Shown here piece after piece: positions 1 to 9,064 of a stretch of 64,000 bases of DNA; the first letter of the stretch is position 1, and every line of letters starts with the position of its first letter. The stretch covers positions 3,968,001-4,032,000 of the forward strand of contig NZ_KB907307.1 in NCBI RefSeq assembly GCF_000381925.1, read 5' to 3'. The position numbers and the translations under genes are program-made. The stretch is from Nocardia sp. BMG111209. Its GTDB lineage: Bacteria > Actinomycetota > Actinomycetes > Mycobacteriales > Mycobacteriaceae. The notes beneath the pieces are model-generated. The model had not been told where the DNA came from, did no database searches, and worked only from the letters and a program-made list of their open reading frames with translations.

Positions 1-339
1 GAACAGGTGCAGGTCCATCAGGTCCCGCAACTGCGCATCACCGACCTCCTCGATCGCGCCGATCACGGCCCGGCCGGCATTGTTCACGAGCACGTCGAGA
101 CGACCGAACCGGTCGAGGGCGGTACTCACCAGACCGGCGGCCGCCTGCGTATCGCGCGCATCGAAGCGAGCGACCAGACAGCTGCCGGAATACGCGGCCG
201 CCAGATCGGCCACACTGTCCGGATTGCGCACCGCCGCAACGACATTGTCACCCGCCGCGAGCGCCGCCACCGCCAGCGCGCGCCCGAACCCCTTCGAAGC
301 ACCGGTGATGATCCAGGTCTGGGTTGCGTCCGTAGTCAT
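1..339 (-). CDS. SDR-family oxidoreductase, N-terminal part
   Basis: The gene begins at the ATG complementary to 337-339 and runs off the left edge, so only 113 codons are present. Translation shows the classical short-chain dehydrogenase start: a TGASKGFG cofactor-binding loop near residue 13, a DARD segment, and the NNAG motif near residue 90. The family reduces or oxidises small substrates with NAD(P)H. The Ser-Tyr-Lys catalytic part lies outside the window, so the substrate cannot be guessed. It is followed upstream by a TetR gene in the same orientation 52 bp away and may be co-transcribed with it. Confidence 0.85.
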   Translation of the reverse strand, partial: MTTDATQTWIITGASKGFGRALAVAALAAGDNVVAAVRNPDSVADLAAAYSGSCLVARFDARDTQAAAGLVSTALDRFGRLDVLVNNAGRAVIGAIEEVGDAQLRDLMDLHLF

Positions 340-391
340 GCCGGCGACGGTATGGCTTCGAGCGCGCTCGAAGGCAAGAGCGAGGGGTGGG

Positions 392-949
392 TCAATCGGA
401 CATCGGGCGGAGCCCGCGGCAGATCACTCCGATGACCCGGTCCGGGTCGGGACCGTCGTAGGCCAGGCAACCGGCCGTCAGAGCCTTGACATCGGCGAAG
501 GTGACGAAGGGATCGACCGCGCCGGCCTGTTGCGCCGCGAGCAACAGACCGCGCAGCCGATCGGAGACATTGCATCCGGCAGCCGTTGCCGCGGCCTCGA
601 TGTCGAATCCACTGCCCGCCAGCGCCTCCGCCAAGCCCCGATGACCGACGGCCTCACGGACCAGCTTGGTCAGGAGTGCGAAAAACGCAGTGCCAGGGTC
701 GTTCTCGGCAGCCAGAGCGTCTGCGTAGTCGGTGAGCTGTTGCATCCGCTCCAGCAGGACCGCGGCGTAGAGCGACTCCTTGGTGGGGAAGTGCCGACTC
801 ACCGTGCCGGTACCGACGCCCGCACGCCGGGCTATCTCGTGCACCGGCACCGACAACCCTTCCGCGGCAAAGGCTTCCGCCGCGGCGCGGAGCACCTGTT
901 CACGGTTGCGCTGGGCATCGGATCGCAACGGCCGAGACGCACGGGTCAC
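392..949 (-). CDS. TetR-family transcriptional regulator
   Basis: The 185-residue protein opens with a TetR helix-turn-helix: residues 10-60 contain RNREQVLRAAAEAFAAEG and GVGTGTVSRHFPTKESLY, followed by a C-terminal ligand-binding helical domain. The GTG start (complement of 947-949) is preceded by an AGAGGAG ribosome binding site. It is divergent from the SDR gene at 1,060, and two near-identical palindromes lie between them, the usual layout for a local repressor that controls itself and its neighbour. The inducer is unknown. Confidence 0.9.
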   Translation of the reverse strand: MTRASRPLRSDAQRNREQVLRAAAEAFAAEGLSVPVHEIARRAGVGTGTVSRHFPTKESLYAAVLLERMQQLTDYADALAAENDPGTAFFALLTKLVREAVGHRGLAEALAGSGFDIEAAATAAGCNVSDRLRGLLLAAQQAGAVDPFVTFADVKALTAGCLAYDGPDPDRVIGVICRGLRPMSD

Positions 950-973
950 CGCAACTCCTCTCGCGTCGACCGA

Positions 974-1025
974 TTGACAAACGGGATGGCCATCCCGGAT
1001 AGTTTCAACCGGGATGGTCGTCCCG
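974..1025 (+). promoter_or_regulatory. Promoter with twin TetR operators
   Basis: A TTGACA -35 box lies at 974-979 with a GATAGT -10-like box at 998-1003. A perfect 16-bp palindrome, CGGGATGGCCATCCCG, occupies 982-997, inside the spacer. A second copy with one changed arm position, CGGGATGGTCGTCCCG, lies at 1010-1025, with centres 28 bp apart. Repressor bound at the first site would cover the promoter of the SDR gene at 1,060. Assignment to the adjacent TetR protein is inferred from position. Confidence 0.75.
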
Positions 1026-1059
1026 ATTATGCCGCAGCACCCAGGAGGATGCGAGAACC

Positions 1060-1992
1060 ATGGCCAGTCGTTGGACCGAACGCGAAGTCCCCGACCAGGA
1101 CGGTCGTACCGTCCTCATCACCGGAGCGAATTCCGGTCTGGGCTTCGAGGCCGCACGAGTATTCGCTCGCCGGAACATGGTGGTGGTATTGGCCTGCCGC
1201 GACATCGGCAAAGCCGACGAAGCCAGGGAACGGATCCGCACCGAAGTCCCGGCAGCATCGGTGCGAACACTGGAATTGGACCTGTGCTCGCTGGCATCGG
1301 TCCGCCGGGCCGCCGATCGGGTCATCCGAGACCATGCCCGGGTTGATCTGCTGATCAACAATGCCGGAGCGGTGATCCGTCACCGTGAAGTCACCGAGGA
1401 CGGGTTCGAAAAAACCTTGGCGACAAATCATCTCGGCGCCTTCGCGTTCACCGGACGGATCCTGGAACGACTGCTCGATACCCCGGGTTCGCGGGTGGTG
1501 ACGGTGAGCAGCGTCGGCCACAAACGTGGCGTGATGGATTTCGACGACCTCCACTTCACCAATGGATACCGCTTCAACCAGGCCTACTTCCGGTCCAAGC
1601 TGGCCAATCTCCTGTTCACCTATGAACTGCAGCGTCGACTCGCCGCAGCCGGAGCGCCGACGACAGCCGTAGCGGCCCATCCCGGCAATGCCCGCACCGC
1701 CTTCGGCGGAGACCAACTCCCGATCCGGATCTTCACCAGCCCCCGGCTGCGACTGCTCACCTGGTGGATGCTGCAGGATCCGGCGACAGCCGCACTACCC
1801 ATCGTTCGCGCCGCCGTCGATCCCACCGCGACCGGCGGTACGTACTACGGCCCCGACGGCCGCAACGAATGGACCGGATATCCCGTCGAGGTCCGATCCA
1901 CCCCCCAATCCCATGACACCGACGCCCAACAACGCCTGTGGGAACTGTCCGAACAACTGACCGGCGTAAGTTACCCTTTCGGCCATCACTGA
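1060..1992 (+). CDS. SDR oxidoreductase, retinol-dehydrogenase-like
   Basis: A 310-residue NAD(P)-dependent short-chain dehydrogenase. It has TGANSGLG at about residues 20-27, NNAG near 100, a serine in VTVSSVGH, and the catalytic YFRSK (YxxxK) near 175. The length and the long C-terminal segment fit the protochlorophyllide reductase/retinol dehydrogenase-like branch common in actinomycetes. The start has AGGAGG at 1043-1048. The twin palindromes upstream suggest TetR-controlled, substrate-induced expression. The true substrate is not shown by the sequence. Confidence 0.9.
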   Translation: MASRWTEREVPDQDGRTVLITGANSGLGFEAARVFARRNMVVVLACRDIGKADEARERIRTEVPAASVRTLELDLCSLASVRRAADRVIRDHARVDLLINNAGAVIRHREVTEDGFEKTLATNHLGAFAFTGRILERLLDTPGSRVVTVSSVGHKRGVMDFDDLHFTNGYRFNQAYFRSKLANLLFTYELQRRLAAAGAPTTAVAAHPGNARTAFGGDQLPIRIFTSPRLRLLTWWMLQDPATAALPIVRAAVDPTATGGTYYGPDGRNEWTGYPVEVRSTPQSHDTDAQQRLWELSEQLTGVSYPFGHH

Positions 1993-2895
1993 CCGCGCCG
2001 CGCACCATTTCGAGATCCTGGATCCGCGCCGACGGCACATGCCCACCCGATCACGGCACAATTCTCACCGAAAAGCCCCCGATCGCAGCTGACGCGGCCA
2101 GAATCGCTATCCCCATACCCGCCGACGTTACGACCAATTCACAAACCGACCACCCCGAAAATCTCTCTATGAGGTCACTTCTTCAAACCCGACTGATGAT
2201 CAAATCGTCGGTACTCGGTTGGTGCAGATCCACCCACAGGAGATGATTGCTGTTGCGCTGCAACGGTTCTGAGGTGATGAGGTCAGGATCTCGCACGTCC
2301 CGCCGGGGCGGGTGTCGGCCAGTCATGATGGTGAAGTGCCGGGAAGCCCCGATATGGGAGCTCAGCACTGCGGCGAACGTAACCCGTATTCCGCGTTCGG
2401 TCTCGAGACCGTTCACGGGGTGCGGCAGCATTCACCTGGAACCAGAGGGTCAGTCTTCAGGCGGAAGCGACAGCCACACGATTCCGCGGTGAGCTGGGCA
2501 TTCGAAGAGGGCTCGTAAGCTACAGCCAACCCCCAGCGACCGAGTCCACCGATCACATACGCGCTGGTGGAGTGGCATTTCCGGTGGTGCCCCTGGCGCG
2601 GCGCGTACAGCATCTGCACGTAACCGTACCCGTCGTGAACTGCGGGTTTCCGCCACCGTTGACATTGTCCGGCGGCGTCGTCGTTCCGGCGGTGGTGCGC
2701 AGTGACCGCCGACCGGATCATCACCGGATTGAATCCGTTGCAGCCCGATGGGCTGGTCTGCGTGGTGCGCGGGGCTGACTGTCTCCGCGTCCGTGCTCCG
2801 TACATGCCGGTCGGCCGTTCGATCGTCGGGTCGCGGCTGTTTGCTTGTGCCTCTTGCGGTGTGGGAGATGTGTGCCGGGCGGGAGGTGCGCTGGG
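1993..2895. other. Gene-poor 0.9-kb stretch at the putative island edge
   Basis: No open frame here has a convincing ribosome binding site or recognisable protein. Short frames such as 2,183-2,431 on the minus strand are low-complexity and unsupported. The left end of the integrated element probably lies in this interval, because chromosomal-type genes end at 1,992 and plasmid/ICE-type genes begin at 2,896. I found no copy of the tRNA-Met 3' end here. Confidence 0.5.
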
Positions 2896-3682
2896 ATGAG
2901 CACCTCCATCTCGGATCGTCGTGATCGGACGTTGTGGATCCAGTGTGCCTGTACCGCCGTGGTCGCAGTCGGTGCGGCGTACGCCTCGTATCGGCACGGC
3001 CGGGAGTTCGCGCTGCGGTTCGGCGCGGACCCTACGACGGCAGGCATCTGGCCGGTGATCGTGGACGGACTGCTGACCTTGGCGACGGTCGAACTGTGGA
3101 AGACCGGGCAGGATCGCAGCGGGGGCGGCCGGTGGGCGGCGTGGTCGGCGTTCGCGTTCGGGATCTGCTTGTCGTTGTGCGCGAATATCGCGGCGGCCCC
3201 GGTGCTGAGCGTGTTCAGCGTCGTGGTGGCCGCGTGCCCGCCGGTGGCGTTGCTGCTGGCGGTCGAACTGTTGAACCGGGCACTGAAGCGCCACCACCAC
3301 GAGACCGCCCGAGTCCAGGGACGAGACCACCACCGAGACCAACGAGACGACCGGGACCGCGGAACCGGTGCCGCCGGTCGCAGGTCTCGTGCCGGTCTCG
3401 GCAGGGTCTGGTCCACCCGCGGAGTGGACTGCCGAGCAGCGGATGTGGGCGTACTACCGCAGCGAGCGGTCGCGGGGGCGGACACCGACCGGCGCGGAGC
3501 TGGACCGGATCGCGGGCACGAACAACTACGGCCGCAAGGTGCTGCGGCGGTGGCGGACGGCAGGCCGTTCGCCGGCGAACCCGACGGCCCGGCAGGCCAG
3601 TCTCATGGTGGGCCTCGACGGGCCGGAGGTTCTGCCGCCGGCGGTCGGCACGGGCCAGTCGGCCGGTGGTGATGCCCGGTGA
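2896..3682 (+). pseudogene. DUF2637 (SpdB-like) mobile-element membrane protein, frameshifted
   Basis: The ATG at 2896 follows GGGAGG (2881-2886). The first frame encodes a DUF2637-type membrane protein with about four hydrophobic segments, including ASYRHGREFALRFGA and WPVIVDGLLTLATVELWK, the hallmark of spread/transfer genes on actinomycete plasmids and ICEs. After LLNRALKRHHHE (about 3,300) the family-like sequence continues only in the next frame: a Thr/Glu-rich linker, then a small helical domain around WTAEQRMWAYYRSERSRG to the stop at 3680-3682. A +1 shift somewhere in 3,300-3,330 is needed to read through. It could be a mutation, a sequencing error or recoding; nothing resembling a slippery site is visible. 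Confidence 0.75.
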
Positions 3683-3843
3683 TCGGCCGCGACGACAGCA
3701 GAGCTGCGGATGGGGTGGCGGTTGGTGGCGCGGAGGGGGTGGCGGGTGCTCGGCGTCCTATAACCGCCGCCCCACACGCCGAAGACAGCCAGCACGTTCG
3801 GGCCGGTCGGGCACGTATTCGAGGCAACGGAACGGATTCCAGA

Positions 3844-4905
3844 ATGAGTACTAGAACTCGGACGTACTCCCCCGTCGGGCGGCGTGGCGGACGCAGTGTG
3901 CATCGTGGCGGGCATCCGGACACGGGTGCATGGTTCCGCCTGCTCGATCGTGACCGGCGCCTGCTGGCCTTGCTTGCCGAGCACAAGGTCTTCACCACCG
4001 ACCAGATCGCGGCGCTGGAATTCGCGTCGGTGCGCCGCGCGCAGGATCGGCTGCGCAAGCTGCGGGAGATGGGCATGCTATTCGCCTTCCGCGAGTCCCT
4101 CTACGGCGGCGGCACCAGCCAGACACGGCACGCGCTCGGATATGCCGGCGCACGCCTGATCGCAGCTCAGCGCGCGCAGACCCCGCCCACACCAGCCAAG
4201 TACGCGCTCGGGTTGGAGCGGCTAGCGTGCTCGCCGATGCTCGGCCACCGGCTGGGTGTGAACGGGTTCTTCGCTGCCCTGGCCGCCCACCGCAACCGGG
4301 CTCGCCGTCGCGATCCGATGGAGCCGGATTCGGTGCCGGGGCTGACCCAGTGGTGGTCCGAGCGCCGATGCGCCGAGATGTTCTGGACCCACGCCTCCGG
4401 CGAGGATCAACTCCATCCCGATGGGTACGGCTGCTGGGAACAGCACGGCCGCGTGGTGCGATTTTTCCTCGAATACGACACCGGCACAGAGTCGTTGAAA
4501 ACCGTGATCGCCAAATTCGCTGACTACCAAGGGTTCCCGACCGACAGGTTCGGGATCCTGTTGTTCTCTGTGCATTCGACCCGCCGCGAGGCCGGGTTAC
4601 GCACCGCGCTGGCCCGCGCGTTCGGCACCTACGGCCCCAGCCTGGTGATCGCGACCACCAGTCGCGACCTGACCCACCCCGACGGCCCGGCAGGCCCGGT
4701 ATGGGCGCTGTGGACACCTGAGCGCGGCGACGCTGTCCCCGAGCAGCTACGGCTGGCCGATCTCCCCGAACGCGGCCCGAGAATCGCCCACCACACCAGC
4801 ACCGAGCAGCCCTGCAACGAGGCAGCCTTCGACCACGACGACCCCCAGATCCAAAACCTTCTCTACCCCAACCAGACCCGCCCCGCACCGCCGACGTCGT
4901 ACTGA
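3844..4905 (+). CDS. Replication-relaxation (Replic_Relax) family protein
   Basis: A 353-residue protein from ATG 3844. A winged-helix start (LLALLAEHKVFTTDQIAALEF, then RRAQDRLRKLREMGML) is followed by a mixed alpha/beta domain with FFLEYDTGTESLKTVIAKFADY. This is the pattern of the Replic_Relax family found on actinobacterial plasmids and integrative elements, where it is linked to replication or mobilisation. It lies 160 bp after the DUF2637 gene in the same direction. It supports the view that this part of the window is an integrated mobile element. The C-terminal 50 residues are polar and poorly conserved. Confidence 0.8.
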   Translation: MSTRTRTYSPVGRRGGRSVHRGGHPDTGAWFRLLDRDRRLLALLAEHKVFTTDQIAALEFASVRRAQDRLRKLREMGMLFAFRESLYGGGTSQTRHALGYAGARLIAAQRAQTPPTPAKYALGLERLACSPMLGHRLGVNGFFAALAAHRNRARRRDPMEPDSVPGLTQWWSERRCAEMFWTHASGEDQLHPDGYGCWEQHGRVVRFFLEYDTGTESLKTVIAKFADYQGFPTDRFGILLFSVHSTRREAGLRTALARAFGTYGPSLVIATTSRDLTHPDGPAGPVWALWTPERGDAVPEQLRLADLPERGPRIAHHTSTEQPCNEAAFDHDDPQIQNLLYPNQTRPAPPTSY

Positions 4906-5045
4906 ATGAATTTGGACATCCAGCTTCCGACCCGGTGACGATCATGTCCGTTGAATGCGGGCACCGACGCCGCCCCGATATAGGTTCGCCGGTCAACCGG
5001 TCGTGGTCGGCACGGGGTCGGCCCACACAATCGGCGCGATGGGTT

Positions 5046-5077
5046 GGTGGGGAACCGGCCGGTGCCGGTTCCCCACC
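5046..5077. terminator. 14-bp perfect hairpin between convergent genes
   Basis: GGTGGGGAACCGGC (5046-5059) is followed by a CGGT loop and the exact reverse complement at 5064-5077. It lies 23 bp beyond the stop of the minus-strand gene ending at 5,100 and downstream of the plus-strand gene ending at 4,905. No T-run follows, as is common in high-GC actinomycetes. A bidirectional terminator is the simplest reading. Confidence 0.65.
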
Positions 5078-5099
5078 AGGGGGGCGGTTGTCAGGGGTT

Positions 5100-6356
5100 C
5101 TAGGCCAGTGCCCAGGTGCGGGGAGTGTCGCTGATGCGGCGCGCTACCCCTTGTCCGGTCAGCTTGTCCAGGGCGTTGCTCATCGCGCCACTGGAGATGT
5201 TCCGCTCGTACTCCTTGTCCAGCACGCGCTTGAGCTCGGTGGTGGTGAAGCTGCGGCCCGGGTTGTCGCGCAGGACGTCCTCCACCATGCCGCGCAAACC
5301 ACCCGAGGGCAGCTTCCCGGCCGTGCTGTCATTCGAGGTGCTGCCAGTAGCGGTGGAACGCATGCCGGTAGAGCGGGCGCTGGCGGGGCGGGCGGCGGCC
5401 CGCTTGATTTCCTCGCCGGTCAGCAGTCCCGAGTCGGTGACCCGGGCGCGGAAGCTGTTCAGATCCAGCAGGGCGGCCTTGAGGTGGGCCGCGTACTCCG
5501 CGATCGGGGCGGTGTCGTCGTCGTGCGCGGCGGTTCCGTTGCCCAGTGCCGTCGCTATGCCGCCGAGCCGCTGGGCCAGGTGCTCGAGGTATTCGCGCGC
5601 GGCGGTCGACCGGTCCTGCAACCCCTGGACCGCGCGGTCGTGCTGGGCGGCGATCAGCGCGTCCATCTGCTGCTGCCACTGCTCGGGGACACCGTCCGGC
5701 CCGGCGGGCACCAGCGCCCACGGCGGAATGGAACTCTGCGCGCCATCAGGGGCTTCGATGATGCACCCGGCGATACCATCGCGGCACAGCACCTCGGTCA
5801 CCCGCCCGCGCCAGGACCGGTGGTACCGATTAGCGACCTCGTCACCGACCGAGATCGGGCACGACGCACCGAACACCGAACCGCTGTCGTCTTCTGGCAG
5901 CCCGGCCGGATCCGTGTCGTCCGGCGTGGCGTTCTCGGCGGGCTCAGGGGCCGGTTCGGGTGCGGCGGGTACATCGGCCGGGGGCACGACGTGGGTGGCC
6001 GGTTCGGCGGGCGGCGTGTCCGTGCCCTGGGCGGTGATATCGGTGCCCGGGGTATCGGTGCCTGGGGCCGCCGGTGGGGTTGCAGGGACCGTGCCTTCTT
6101 CGACCGTGCCCGGAACCGGTGGTGCCACGGCGTCGCCGGTGGCCACGGCCCAGCGGTGCGGGCTGTTGGAGTCATCGGCGTGGCGGATGACCGTGTTGTC
6201 GTCGACCCACCGGGCCAGGATCTTGCGGGCGCTGGACACCGTAATCCCCGCTGCGGCAGACAGTTCGGCGGTAGTCGCCATGGGCTGAGTATTCAGAGCC
6301 TGCCACAGGGCGTCCTCGCTGTCGGCGCGGATGGTTTCCAATGAGGTTGCGGACAT
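5100..6356 (-). CDS. Two-winged-helix mobile-element protein of unknown function
   Basis: 418 residues if translation starts at the ATG complementary to 6354-6356, which has GAAGGA 4 bp upstream. A start 39 bp earlier (6,395) is open but has a poor ribosome site. The N-terminus (ALNTQPMATTAELSAAAGITVSSARKILARW) is a MarR/ArsR-like winged helix. A Pro/Thr/Glu-rich linker of about 80 residues, a central beta-rich stretch and a coiled-coil region follow. The C-terminus (MVEDVLRDNPGRSFTTTELKRVLDKEYERNISSGAMSNALDKLTGQG) is a second winged helix. It probably binds DNA as part of the element's control or segregation machinery. It is convergent with the Replic_Relax gene. Confidence 0.7.
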   Translation of the reverse strand: MSATSLETIRADSEDALWQALNTQPMATTAELSAAAGITVSSARKILARWVDDNTVIRHADDSNSPHRWAVATGDAVAPPVPGTVEEGTVPATPPAAPGTDTPGTDITAQGTDTPPAEPATHVVPPADVPAAPEPAPEPAENATPDDTDPAGLPEDDSGSVFGASCPISVGDEVANRYHRSWRGRVTEVLCRDGIAGCIIEAPDGAQSSIPPWALVPAGPDGVPEQWQQQMDALIAAQHDRAVQGLQDRSTAAREYLEHLAQRLGGIATALGNGTAAHDDDTAPIAEYAAHLKAALLDLNSFRARVTDSGLLTGEEIKRAAARPASARSTGMRSTATGSTSNDSTAGKLPSGGLRGMVEDVLRDNPGRSFTTTELKRVLDKEYERNISSGAMSNALDKLTGQGVARRISDTPRTWALA

Positions 6357-6395
6357 GACTTCCTTCGAATCGATAGGCTCGGTTTGATTGGTCAT

Positions 6396-6409
6396 ATCCC
6401 GGCCGGGAT
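6396..6409. promoter_or_regulatory. 14-bp perfect palindrome upstream of the two-winged-helix gene
   Basis: ATCCCGGCCGGGAT is self-complementary and sits 40 bp upstream of the chosen start at 6,356. It directly abuts the alternative start at 6,395. The position suits an autoregulatory operator for the DNA-binding protein encoded just downstream. No binding evidence exists beyond symmetry and location. Confidence 0.45.
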
Positions 6410-6962
6410 GCGGCCCGCTCCGGAATGTTTCACGGTTCCGGTTCTTCCTGGCGCGCAACGAGCACACCGGTGATTGGCACAAAATCTGTGGACAGCCGAC
6501 ATCAATGCGCTTGCCGTGCAGAAACGGCGGTCTTGGAGTGCGGTGCCAGATCCGGCACAAGGCAGGACTGCGCCTCCGCGAAGACACACCATGGGAATCA
6601 AGCGCGGACTCCGCATAGATCGACTTTTCACCGATCCCAATCCGAACACCGGGCATCAAGCTGCGGCGCATGCAGCCCCACGAACTCTTCGACTGTCGAC
6701 TTGATGACGCCCGGTGCAGCAAAGGCGGTCTGATGCGCCAAATCGATACATGAGAAGAATAAACGTTCCCCTGAAATGGAAATATCGCCGGTTGTAGTAC
6801 GGGCATCGAAATGCCTGGTGGCGCGAATCCGGTGGAACCTGGATAATATCCGGGAGGCTCGTATAGGGTGTCGTCGAAGGTCAAATTCCTTGACCACCAA
6901 CGGATCTCGGGCTTGCAGGCCGGACTTGCAGATGCACGTTCAACAGACAGTGGGGGTACTGG
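6410..6962. other. Divergent intergenic region with an inverted repeat
   Basis: No supported gene. This 0.55-kb stretch separates the divergent two-winged-helix and XRE genes and is less GC-rich than its surroundings. GGTCAA-ATTCC-TTGACC (6879-6895) is a six-base inverted repeat 68 bp upstream of the XRE start, a candidate operator for one of the flanking regulators. Confidence 0.5.
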
Positions 6963-8207
6963 ATGCACATGACGACCGGAGAGGTCATCCGCCGGATCCG
7001 CAAGTCACTCGGTATGACACAAGCCGAGCTGGGAGCAATCCTCGGCTACAGTCAGCCACTTATCTCGCAACTCGAACACGACAGTGCCGCCGTACACGAT
7101 GTACGGGTCCTGCGACGCATCGCCCAAGCGCTCCACGTACCACTTGCCATACTGGTAGTGGAGTCGGATGAGGAGGCGGATGTGCACCGTCGCAATTTCC
7201 TACGAGCCAGCGCTCTCGCTGCGGGAGCGACCCTCACCGCCGGTGCCGCAGCACGCGCGGCCGTACCGGTGTCGTCGAGAGGAAGCGTTCAGATCGGCGC
7301 TGCTGATGTCACCGAGATCACTGCCAGTGTGAACGAGATACACGAACTCGACCTGCTCGTCGGCGGTGATCGGTTGTGCCGCGTGGCCGCCGACGAAGTC
7401 CGCTACGTCGAGCACCTACTCGACGCGGCGAGCTACAGCGAGGCTGTCGGACGGCAGCTCACCAGCACTGCTGCCGAAATGATGACCGCCGCCGGGTGGG
7501 TGCACTTCGACGCGGGACGCCTGAACCAGGCCCGCCGCTACTACGCTGAGGCAGCGCAGACTGCAACGGCCGCGAACGACGGCATCGCAGCGTCGCACGC
7601 CCTCCTCAACGCCGCCCTGCAAAGCGCCCAAGGCGGTTTCGGACCATCAGAGCCCACCAAGGACGCGCGCCCCCGCGACGGTGTCAATCTGGCGACTGCC
7701 GCGCAAAACGCCGCCCGCCGCGACGGAGGGCCGAAATTGCGTGCCCTGGCAGCGATCTACGAGGCGGTGGCTCACGGCGTCATGGGCGACACCGGTGCCA
7801 CAGTGAACGCGGTGTCCCGGGCGCATCGCGCATACGAATCCAGCCGTGGATACGATCCTGACTGGGTGTACCTGCCGCCTGCGGCCTTGGCTGGAATGAC
7901 CGGCGGAGCGTATTCGCGGCTCGGCGACCACCACACAGCGACCACGTATCTGCAAACGGCGGTCGACGGTACTGCGCCGTGGCCTCGCGAGAACACTGGC
8001 TGGCGAATAATGCTGGCGGAGAACAGCATCAAAGGCGGTGACATCGCCGCAGGATGCCGGACGCTCGTCGACCACATCGACCAGGTGAACAACGTGGCAT
8101 CGGCACGGCTCCAGTCCGCGCTCGACGCTATCGCCGCCACCGTGCGACCCCACATCGCAGTCTCGGAAGTGAAAGAATTTCTGGGACTGCGCGCAGCGCA
8201 CATCTGA
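6963..8207 (+). CDS. XRE-family regulator with TPR-like sensor domain
   Basis: A 414-residue protein. Residues 1-65 form a lambda-repressor-type helix-turn-helix (VIRRIRKSLGMTQAELGAILGYSQPLISQLE). A basic RRNFLRASALAAGATLTAGAAA stretch follows, resembling a twin-arginine signal but internal. The rest is alpha-helical, with tetratricopeptide-like repeats (AGWVHFDAGRLNQARRYYAEAAQTA). This architecture is abundant in Streptomyces and Nocardia. The ATG at 6963 or 6969 may be used. It precedes a block of five small genes and may control them through the palindrome at 8443-8464; that is inference. Confidence 0.85.
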   Translation: MHMTTGEVIRRIRKSLGMTQAELGAILGYSQPLISQLEHDSAAVHDVRVLRRIAQALHVPLAILVVESDEEADVHRRNFLRASALAAGATLTAGAAARAAVPVSSRGSVQIGAADVTEITASVNEIHELDLLVGGDRLCRVAADEVRYVEHLLDAASYSEAVGRQLTSTAAEMMTAAGWVHFDAGRLNQARRYYAEAAQTATAANDGIAASHALLNAALQSAQGGFGPSEPTKDARPRDGVNLATAAQNAARRDGGPKLRALAAIYEAVAHGVMGDTGATVNAVSRAHRAYESSRGYDPDWVYLPPAALAGMTGGAYSRLGDHHTATTYLQTAVDGTAPWPRENTGWRIMLAENSIKGGDIAAGCRTLVDHIDQVNNVASARLQSALDAIAATVRPHIAVSEVKEFLGLRAAHI

Positions 8208-8651
8208 CGCGTGTGATACGGCTCGATGCCGCGTATGTACTCGGGTGAACGCGCGCCTGACCCTGGAACAGATTCCACAAAGTGGAACAGCTCGATCAAC
8301 TACAGCTGGTGCCCCTGGTACAGGCGGCAACCAGCGCAAAGTCGTCCGCAGAGCGGGTCACACCGTCGAACTGTGACACTGCTGATTACACTCCGCCGCA
8401 TATGTCCCAGCGGTTGCGAGATGAAAAGCATTGCCCGGCAACGGTATATGGAATTCCGTATATCTGACTAGCAACACAAATATCCATGCCTACCAGGTAT
8501 TTTCTTGGTTTTACGGTGGATCCGGCCCCGGTACCAAGCCGACGCCGTATCCCCTCTGGCGGCGCATCGGACCCGGCGAGCTGGGGATTGGTGGCAAAAG
8601 CCCTTGGTACCGGGCGCCGCTGACCGATCCGATCCACCGGAAGGCGCACCG
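8208..8651. other. Leader region of the small-gene operon
   Basis: No supported gene in 0.44 kb. The stretch is AT-richer than average around 8,440-8,520 and contains the imperfect palindrome listed separately. It probably holds the promoter for the five overlapping genes starting at 8,652. Confidence 0.45.
8443..8464. promoter_or_regulatory. 22-bp imperfect palindrome centred on GAATTC
   Basis: Arms GGTATAtGGAA and TTCCgTATATC are complementary except for one symmetric position pair near each end. It lies 190 bp upstream of the first gene of the small-gene operon and 240 bp after the XRE regulator. A dimeric repressor site is plausible. Confidence 0.45.
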
Positions 8652-8867
8652 ATGCCGTACGCAACCCTCGCTATCCACCAGACGGTGGTCCTGTCCGGCC
8701 AAGAAACTCACCGAGACCCCGGCCAGCCGTTCACTGTCGACCAAGCGCACACGGTGATGCGATATCACCTCGCCTGCCGGGCCAGGAAGTGTCCACGGAA
8801 AGCAGCGGCGCTGCGCGCTCTCGTCACCGCCGGCCGACTCGTTGTTTCCACCCGGCACCCGCGCTGA
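8652..8867 (+). CDS. Small conserved-type protein, unknown function (operon gene 1)
   Basis: 71 residues from ATG 8652, with GGAAGG at 8639-8644. The sequence begins MPYATLAIHQTVVLSGQE, has a short Cys-containing basic helix (RYHLACRARKCPRKAAALRALV) and ends VSTRHPR. I do not recognise a named family. It is the first of five genes whose ends overlap or nearly touch (5-bp gap to the next), which is the main argument that it is real. Confidence 0.6.
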   Translation: MPYATLAIHQTVVLSGQETHRDPGQPFTVDQAHTVMRYHLACRARKCPRKAAALRALVTAGRLVVSTRHPR

Positions 8868-8872
8868 TCCCG

Positions 8873-9064
8873 ATGCAGCCCGGCCCCACACCCCGGCAGG
8901 TGGCCGAGGAACTGGGCAGCGGACCGTTGGCCGCACTGGAACTGGTGGTCACTATCGACAACAACGTCCGCCCCGACATGCCGCCGTTGCCGTGCGCCGA
9001 ACTGTGGGACGCGCCGTCATGGTCTCGTCCTCAATGTCTTTCGTTACCAAGGAGTTTCACATAA
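8873..9064 (+). CDS. Small protein, unknown function (operon gene 2)
   Basis: 63 residues from ATG 8873, beginning MQPGPTPRQVAEELGSGPLAALELVVTIDNN. Its stop TAA (9062-9064) shares the A of the next gene's ATG (TAATG), a signature of translational coupling. No family recognised and no membrane segment. Confidence 0.55.
   Translation: MQPGPTPRQVAEELGSGPLAALELVVTIDNNVRPDMPPLPCAELWDAPSWSRPQCLSLPRSFT

Noticed and set aside
1993..2895. Left attachment site as a copy of the tRNA-Met 3' end
   Set aside because: I read the interval for the T-arm sequence (GGTTCGAGCC and complement) and did not find it; serine integrase cores may be too short to see.
6357..6968. Extension of the two-winged-helix gene to a start near 6,968
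   Set aside because: The extra residues look non-coding and would cross into the XRE gene's promoter; a start with GAAGGA at 6,356 explains the gene better.
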